From Siphonodentalium dalli (taxonomy: Eukaryota > Mollusca > Scaphopoda > Gadilida > Siphonodentaliidae), in contig CP136065.1 of the NCBI GenBank assembly GCA_032622095.1, positions 95,181,343 to 95,245,342 on the forward strand: DNA of 64,000 nt. Reading direction: 5' to 3'. Below are positions 51,501-60,500 of the stretch, in pieces. The position numbers were made by a program, and so were the translations under genes. Below the pieces are notes generated by a model that saw nothing but the letters and a program-made list of their open reading frames with translations, did no database searches and was not told the DNA's origin. Position 1 is the first letter of the stretch; each line of letters opens with the position of its first letter.

Positions 51501-54500
51501 ATGTTGCTTGCAACAAAACTCATATCATATGATCTGACACTATATGACTTCTTTGTCGTGGCAGCGATGTAAGTATAATTAGACGAATCAATTGAACCTG
51601 GTGCACATTAAACATACACGATCCGATTTTCATCAAATTAGTCAAAGTTTCCAAAGGTAATTTTCAGCTTACCAGGCAAAGGTAAACAGAATAAAAGGTC
51701 AACGACTATGTGTCCTCCGAAAATGTGGCTTTTTAGTAAGGATATATTTGTTTACCAAATGTTTTGACCAAATTCAAACTTGGCCTTTGTCTTCTGAAAT
51801 TTGAACCACGTACCAAATATCAAGAAATTCAGTTGAATTTAAAGATAACTAAAATTAATGTTATCATCCGGAAAGTAAAATAATCGGCAAATTTTAAGTC
51901 GACAATGATCAAAACTCTGGTAAAATGGACGGACCGAACCCATATGCGAATTTGACCTGTCCCTGTACAACAAGAACAATATATTTTATAATTTGGTTCA
52001 GATGGGATCACACAAACTAAAGTTATCATCCAGAAACCTCAAAACAACAAAATTCTAAGTCGAACGGCAAAACTGGGCGGAGCGAACCTATATTCGAACT
52101 TGACCTGTGTTTTGAGCTGATAAAGTCACATACCAAATATGGTTTCAATCCGATAGCCCAATATAAAGTTCTCATCCGGATACTTTCTGCACGGACGGAC
52201 ACACGGACAATGGTAGTTGGATGTTGCTGTAGATCTATAACAGTTTAAGACGTTTTAAAGTGAAAGGCCCAACTTGGATATCAAACAATAGATTACTGTA
52301 GGCGCTTTTATTCCGACGGAAAAGGAATAATGTTCACAGAAGAAAAATGATATCCCATCGAATTTAAGCTACATGTCTACTAGAAATAGCTTAAAGTCGA
52401 TGGGATATTAATTTCCATTCTCGAGACAATTCGCGGTTCATGAAACCAAATTTTATGGAAGTAAATGACTTTTTGTGTCCATATAAAGTATTTGTAAACC
52501 AGAACATATTTTGATCATAACAACTCTTTAAGCATGGTCGCATGGGTTATTGACATTGAGTAAATGGCAATATAAAGCTATAACACACATGTATACATGT
52601 ATACATGTATACATGTATTAGCAAGCAATTGAAATAATAATACGGTTACGTTACTCACAAGAATACATTGGGTGCACTGAGTCCCATTCCAATGAGACCA
52701 AAACTGAAAACAGAAGATGAAACGAAACATGAGCGTCGGATTGCTAGTATTCTTAGTGACGCAGAGATAATATAACTGAAACCGTTTGTGATCAACGAAT
52801 TTAAAGGGACATGGCTCATTCGAACCCCAAAATTAAGTATAAATAATTCGGTAAGAGGTATCTCAAAATATACAGACGCGGAAGATATACGAACTCGTCG
52901 GTATGGCTTGAAAATATATGCTTCGTTTCTTATACTTTCGATAAATTTGATATCGTTTCGTTTGTGTTGATTCGCATTTTTTAATCAGCGGTCGCGTAAG
53001 AATTCATGGAACGAATATCTACAACTGCATGTCTTCGCTGTGAAACGTTTATGCTACTACATAATTTTAACGATTAAAACACAGAGAAAGCAGCGGGTAG
53101 TGTTTTAAAATTGTTTCATGTTATTATAACGTTATTTATATATACCACGATGACGTTGTTAATCGCCACTGTATGTATAAAGATTATGTTGTACCATTAA
53201 CGTTTCAGAGTGAAGACAGCTGAAGATTTTCTTCCAACTAATTCAAACACAAGACAACCAAATCCCATATTCCTGGAAACACCAAGAACTGTCTTCAGTA
53301 AAAATCTACCTCATCATGCCTTCGCCACAATATGGAACAATCTCAAAAAAGATCACACTACACACCAAACAAGACACTTATTTAGGATAATATATATATA
53401 TATTTGAATATTCCTTCTGTTGATGGCGATTTGAACAAATATTAATATTTCTGCAACGAACACCGCCCGTGCCTTTAAGTTCGTTCAAAGCGTATGGGAA
53501 ACGTTTATATACATACAACGCGCCTTTAAACATACAAAACCTGGGAACTTTTTGAAGGATTTACAGGGAATCTTAAAACAAAGTCGGAAAAAAAAAACGC
53601 TGGGAATATATATTTCTTAGTTATTAACTGTTCACTGTAGGTGCAGGTCCCAACTCGAAATTTCAATGACTTTAAATGACTTTGAGTTTGGGATCGATTT
53701 TGTTTTACGTCGCTTACAATTGTGAAATTTCTCCTGTGTAATTAATTCACCATTTATTGCAATATCGGCTTAGAACAGTCAGATAAAATCATGCAATTTC
53801 GAGTAGTTCACCTACAGTAAAGTACATTATCAAGGAACAAATAATATCTAAGAAATGAATTCTCCGTGTTATTTTTTCGACTTAATAAGTTTCCCTGTGA
53901 AAAAATATGATATCAACGGGCGTTATCCAGAGTAGAGATTCATGGCATGATATAAGCACATTGCATTATACGTAAGACAGAATATTCAGAGAAGAGCCGG
54001 TTGTATGGGGTGTTGTGTGACTTTAATTGTACCATAAGAGATGTGGTAAGCAAATGTTTTGACATAAAAGTGTTCACAAAGGGATCGGCGGTTAAGTTAT
54101 TTTTTATAATTTCGAGCTGCTCCTCACCCTTTCTCGATCTCAGTGAGCCCATAATATTCGGTAAAATATATAGAAAGGATCTCCAACGAGTTACATGTAT
54201 GTTGGTAAGATGAGTCGTAGCGGAGTTGTGAATCAAATTTATCAAACGAGTTTCATAACATCTTATAGTCCAACATAACGAGTTGAAGATCGTATCATAT
54301 GAAAAAAGTAGAGCTATATGCCTTTTTAACAAATTAAACTCTTTACAAGAAGCTGAAAAATGCATGCAAAATGCATACATGCACATCGTTGGTTGAGACG
54401 CATCACAACCGTATACGACAGTATTGCGCGTTCTCCCTTGCAACGAAAAAAATATAGTCCCCCAATTTGCCTCTTTGTTTTTGTTCCTATTTTCGTTAGT

Positions 54501-57500
54501 AAAACGAAGTTGGACAATAATTTAACTTTAATGAACAAAGCATTTTTTGCAATGTCTGGTGTTGTGTCCCGGGAAGCACGCGCCTATTCGTTACTATTGA
54601 GATATATAAGGAGATATGGAACGGCTTTTAAAATGATATAATAGGGGTTTCATGTGATATGTATATCGTCAAATACATGCACTCACCAAAGAAATATTGT
54701 TCCTATCACCATCACTGGGCGACGTTTGCCGAACCGTGAACCAAGTCTATCGCTGAAGATTCCGATCATGGGACTCGTGAAGAACATTAGAGCTGAAGAG
54801 ATTGAAATAAAATCTGATGACAAAACTCAGATGCATCGGTTGAGACAATTGTAGATCAACTTACATGTGTATTAACCCTTCCATATCGGGGTTCACGATA
54901 AATCGCAATATCACGTGCATGGCACGCGGGGTTAAGTTTGAAGCTATATGATTATTGACGAAATAACGCAGACTTTCATACACATCTCCGTTATTTCGCC
55001 ACGTTCAGAGTACGTTTGAATATCAATCGCTATCTAATCGTGAAGACCGATTAAGTATATTTCGCTATCTAATCATGTGCGTATTGGCTGCATATATAAG
55101 GTGGTCATACACAATGGTTATTTCAAGTATATTTCTTGTTGCGTGTCTGTGTGTCTGGTAAGCTGAAAATTACATTATGAAACTGGCTATTTTGTTATCA
55201 AATCAGAAAGCGGATCATAAAATTTAAGGTCTGTTTTAGGCCTAAATAAATAGATTGTCGTCTGATTTTTACGATCTGTCAGTTGATCACGTGATCGGTG
55301 AACTCTAAAATAGGGTTAACGCATTTTGAGTGGCAATAGTATGGAGTGAAAACAACCGCAAACTACTTCGACCGCAAATGTGGTGAATCAAGTCACGAAC
55401 ATTCTACATATATGATGGCTAATGGTTAGTTCAGTTGGAAACTTTGGCAGCGCAGTGAGCGCGCGAGATCAGTTTACCGTAGCAGATTAAGAAATAACGC
55501 TCTTTACTGTTCCATGATATAAACACAGTGCGGGGCCGCATGCAAAGAAAGCAAGCATAATTTCAGACTTCTAACCGCGCGCTACGGGACTTCAAAGAAT
55601 TATTAATTCGAAGATGTACAATCGGTCTCTTTGAATGGCATCCAATGCGCCAGATGCTTGTCTTGTGCCTTTTATTGAGAGTAGATTAACCGTCGGCGCG
55701 AGGAGGTGCAGAATTGATGTAATCGTAAGCCCTAAATAGGCTTGCACTTTCCTATTCTATATACTCATTATATTTATATGCTTATTTTCGAGTGCGGGAA
55801 TGGTAAAGGTTCAATGGTAAAGGTTTTAATACACCGAATGCCTTCACAGTGGGTAGATCTTTTAAAAAAGAAGTTAATTGTTCAGAGAGAAATTACAAAC
55901 ACGCTTTTTAAATTTAACATGAGAACAGATTAAGAACTGACTCTCTTTATTGTTCCATGCGGGATAAAAATCGGTAACCGATCGACTTTTCTCAATTATA
56001 TGGCTTGGATACGTCTTTCTAAGCGGGAAATTATGTCTGCATGGACGTATTTATCGGCCGCCTATTTTGAGTCGATCACCGTATCCGGACCATGCCGTAT
56101 GCAACGAAAGCAAGCGTATATATTTTTTCAGATTTGTAACTGCTACGGGACTTATATTAAGCATGCATACGCTGAAGACGGTCGATGGGTCTCTGTAACA
56201 TGGAGCGCGTCGGATGCTTGCCTTGCACCTTTTAGTGAGAGTCGTCTGACCGTCGCCGCGAGGAGGTGAAGAATCGATGTCATCGTTTAAATCTCCTAAA
56301 TTGGCTGGCAGTTTTCTATCCTATATACTCATTATATTTAAATGCTTATCTTACAGTGCGCGAACGCGATATAACGGTGACATGACAAAGGCTTAAATGG
56401 ACAGAATTCCTTTACAGTGGATAAATATGCACACAAAAAATAAATATAAAATTAATTGTTCACACAGAAATGAGAAAAACGCTCTTCAATTTTTACCTTA
56501 TTAAGAGATTAAGAACGGACGCTCTTTATTGTGCCATGCTAAATAAAAATCAGATCCGGACATTTCTCAATTCTATGGCTTGAACGTCTTCTATGGTAAC
56601 TTATGTCGGTATGCATGAAAGTGTCTGTTGGCCTCCTATGTTGAGTCGATGACCGTATCCGGACCGTGCCGTTTTCAACGAAAGCAAGTTGTGGATTGTC
56701 GCGATGCTTATATATGTCTTACCAGCCAATACGTATACCATTGGATGGCGAAAAATACTTAATATTAGGGGTTCACGATAAATCGCAATATCATGTGGCA
56801 CGCGAGATTAGGATTGAGGCTATATATGCTTATTGACGAAATAACGCAAATGTTTGAAGAAGTGACTTTAACGAGCCACTTTTAAAGTTGATAAACTGTT
56901 CATGGTGTTGATCAATCTTTCATACAAATCTCCCTTATTTCGTCACGTTCAAAGTACGTTCTATATAGAGTTGTCACCCTTCCGATTAACTCAGAGGACT
57001 AATTTCTCAATGTAATCATATCCTCGCGTGTCACCTGTTACTCCGTTTGAATATCAATCGCTATCTAATCGTGAAGCCCGATTGAGTATATTTCGCTATA
57101 TAATCACGTGCGATATTAGGTGGTCATACACAATGGTCATTGTGTGTTTGTGTGCCTGGAAAGCTGAAAAATACCTAATGAAACTGAATATTTTGTATCA
57201 AATCAGAAAGGCCAAAAACATAAATTGTCGTCTGTTTTTTTTACGATCTGTCAGTTGATCAGCGAACTGTAAAATACAGTTAATAAACAAGTGAACGCAT
57301 TTTGAGTGGTAATTAATAGTATGGGGTGAAAACAAATGGAAATTACTTTGACCGCAATGGTGGTAAATCAAGTCACGAACATTCTACATAATTATGTGAT
57401 GGCGACAGGTTAAATCAGTTGGAAACTTTGGCAGCGCAGTGAACGCGCGAAATCTGTTTATCGTGGCAGATTAGGAAAGAACGCTCTTTACTGCTCCATG

Positions 57501-60500
57501 ATATAAACACAGTTCGGGACCAACTTTCCTCAATGCTATATATACATGAGTAAGAGTGTCTGTGGTAAATAGAGTCTGTATAGAGAAGTATTTATCGACT
57601 TATATATTTTAATCACCTGAACCGGGCCAATATATATGCAACGAAAGCAAACAGAATTCCAGACTTCCAACCGCGCGTGCCACGGGACTTCAAATAATTA
57701 ATACTTCGAATTATATGTACGATCGGTCTCTTTGAATGGCATCCAGTGCGCTGGATGCTTGCCTTGCACATTTTGTTGAGAGTAGATTAACCGTCGGCGC
57801 GAGGAGGGCCAGAATCGATATTGGCCTAATCTTTTAAATCCCCTAAATATATAGGCTTGCACTTTTCTATTCTATACTCATTATATTTATATGCTTATTT
57901 TCGAGTGCGCGAACGCGGTATATATAACGATGAAATGATACAGGTTTAAATAGACCGAATGCCGTCACAGTGGGTAAATCTTAAAACATTAAAAAAAGTT
58001 AATTGTTCAGCGAGAAATGAGAAAAACGCTCTTTAATTTTACCATATTGGGAATAGATTAAAGGTGGATTATCTCTTTGTAAACATGTATTATATAGTTA
58101 CCGGGGTATAAAATATTAGATTTGAATCGAAGACTCCTGTCCGGAAATGCTTCTATCGATTAATATTAATTTTATTTCGAATATTTTCTGGTCTAAAAAG
58201 GTGTGTTTGTTCAGCTAACGAACAATAGTGGTTACTGTTAACAGAGACCAGAAATTATATTGTGCAATTTTGTCACAAATAAACGTTAATTATACTCATT
58301 ATCGCTTATATCTGTGGAACAAAACAATACAAACAACCAATCTGTGACATTTGACATTCGTTGCGTAGCCGTAGGAACAGCCCAGTGCTCTATATCGCAA
58401 TACGGTCTCATCCGAATGGTCGGTTCTAAAAATAGTAACATAAATGGGCCCGATTTAATATTCGAAATAAAATCAATATTAATTGATAGAAGCTTTTCCG
58501 GACATATGTCTTCAGTTCATATCTATTATTTTATACCTAATCAACTATTTAAAATTTGTTATTTAAAGAGATAATCCATCTTTAAGAACTGACGCTCTTT
58601 TTTGTTCCATGCTGGATAGAAATCTGGACCCGACTTTTCTCAATTCTATACATGATCATACATGGCTTGAATACGTCTTTCTATGGCAAATTATGTCAGC
58701 ATGAAACTATATATGCATCGGCCGCCTATTTTGAGTCGATCGCAGTATCCGGACCATGCTGCCGTATGCAACGAAAGCAATCATATTGTCAGGCTTTTAG
58801 ACGCTACGGGACTTAAGAATACTATGAAGACGGTCGATGGGTCTCTGTAACATGCAGCGCGCCGGATGCTTGCCTTGCACCTTTTAGTGGGAGTCAATTG
58901 ACCGTCAGCGAAATGAGGTGCATAATCGATGTCATCACTTAAATCCCCTAAATTGGCTGGCAGTTTTCTATCCTATATATGCTTATTATATTTATATGCT
59001 TATTTTAGATTACTTGAACGCGACATAACGATGAAATGATAAAGGCTTAAATGGACCGAATGCCTTCACAGTGGTGGGCAAATCTGCAAAAAATTAAAAA
59101 GTAAATTGTTCACACAGAAATGATAAAAAAAAGTTCTTTAATTTTAACATATTGGGAATAGATTAAGAACTATTGTTCCCTGCTGGATAGAAATCGGCAC
59201 TCGACTTTTCTCAATTCTATGGCTTGAATACGTTTTTCTATGGTAAATTATGTCTGTATAACAGTATTAATCGGCCGCTTATTTTGAGTCTATCTTTCAC
59301 CGTATCCGGAACAGCATGCAACGAAAGCATGCATAAGTTCGGGCTTTTAGACGCTACGGGACTTAAAGATCACTTTGAAGACGGTCGATCGGCATAATTA
59401 TGTAACATGCAGCGCGCCGGATGCTTGCATTGCACCTTTTATTGGGAGTCCATTGATCGTCAGCGCATGGAGGTGTAGAATCGATGTCATCGTTTAAATC
59501 CCCTAAATAGGTTTGCAATTTTCTATTCTACTCAATCATCGCAGTAATCCCAGGTAGCACGATATGAACACGGAATATTGGAATTTCACGCAGCCAGTCT
59601 AAAGCGTAGATATCTAGTTTTAAATCCGTTTGATTTCCACATTGTTAACTCAGCGTGCATATTCAAAGAGACTCTACCTTGATCCCAAGACCGTAATGGA
59701 TTCCTTTGTTGTAAAATAGTGAGTCTATATCATACAAGTTCCGGGTGCGTGTCTTCGACGTCATCCCGTCTCAGATCGGCTCGTTTGTGCGGAAGCACAG
59801 GTGGAGGGAAGATCGATATCGCGTGAAATTTAAAACGGATAATACGTATATCGCATGATGTATTGTGATGACCTATATCTACACACGTGACTTGACTATA
59901 TGCTATAACCACCTTGGAATTTCCAACTGCACCTCCATTGGAATCGGACCCAAATCCAAGTCCGTGAAATTTCATTTGCACCCCCATCCAACAAGGACCT
60001 CGAACTTTCCAACTGTTGGAAATTTCCAACCTGACACCGCCTATATATGGTTGGAAATTATCCATCTGATGGCCATTTCAATCCTCAAATCGACCCAGCC
60101 GTCCTTTTGGTCTACACCGACAAATTTCAAACTATTTATAGACTGACTGGAAACTCAAACTACATGTATTCGAACATTTCCAACATATATTGAGTCAGGT
60201 ATGAAATTTCAAACTTTTGAAATGTTTGGCCATAGTTGGGACGTGGGGAGAGCTGGTCGAAAGATGTATTGTGTTCAGCATTGTGATGTTCTATTATAGC
60301 TTATTATATACATATCAACGATAAGTGTATATACACACAACATGCATAAGCTCTACTATGGTTTTGTTTTACTCTTAATATCGAATATTATTGTATTTAC
60401 TGATATGTTTTTGCGACCAGTTGAACTTTTCCATTTAAAGAGTTACATGTCGGACTTGTGTGGGTGAATTATATTCACTTACCGGCTCCGGTAGCGACCA

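Noticed and set aside
53940-54443. 167-codon - strand frame, the longest non-repetitive one besides the GTPase
   Set aside because: No recognisable domain or coherent hydrophobic pattern, in an intron next to E3, with overlapping frames on the other strand. Left unannotated, but a profile search would be reasonable.
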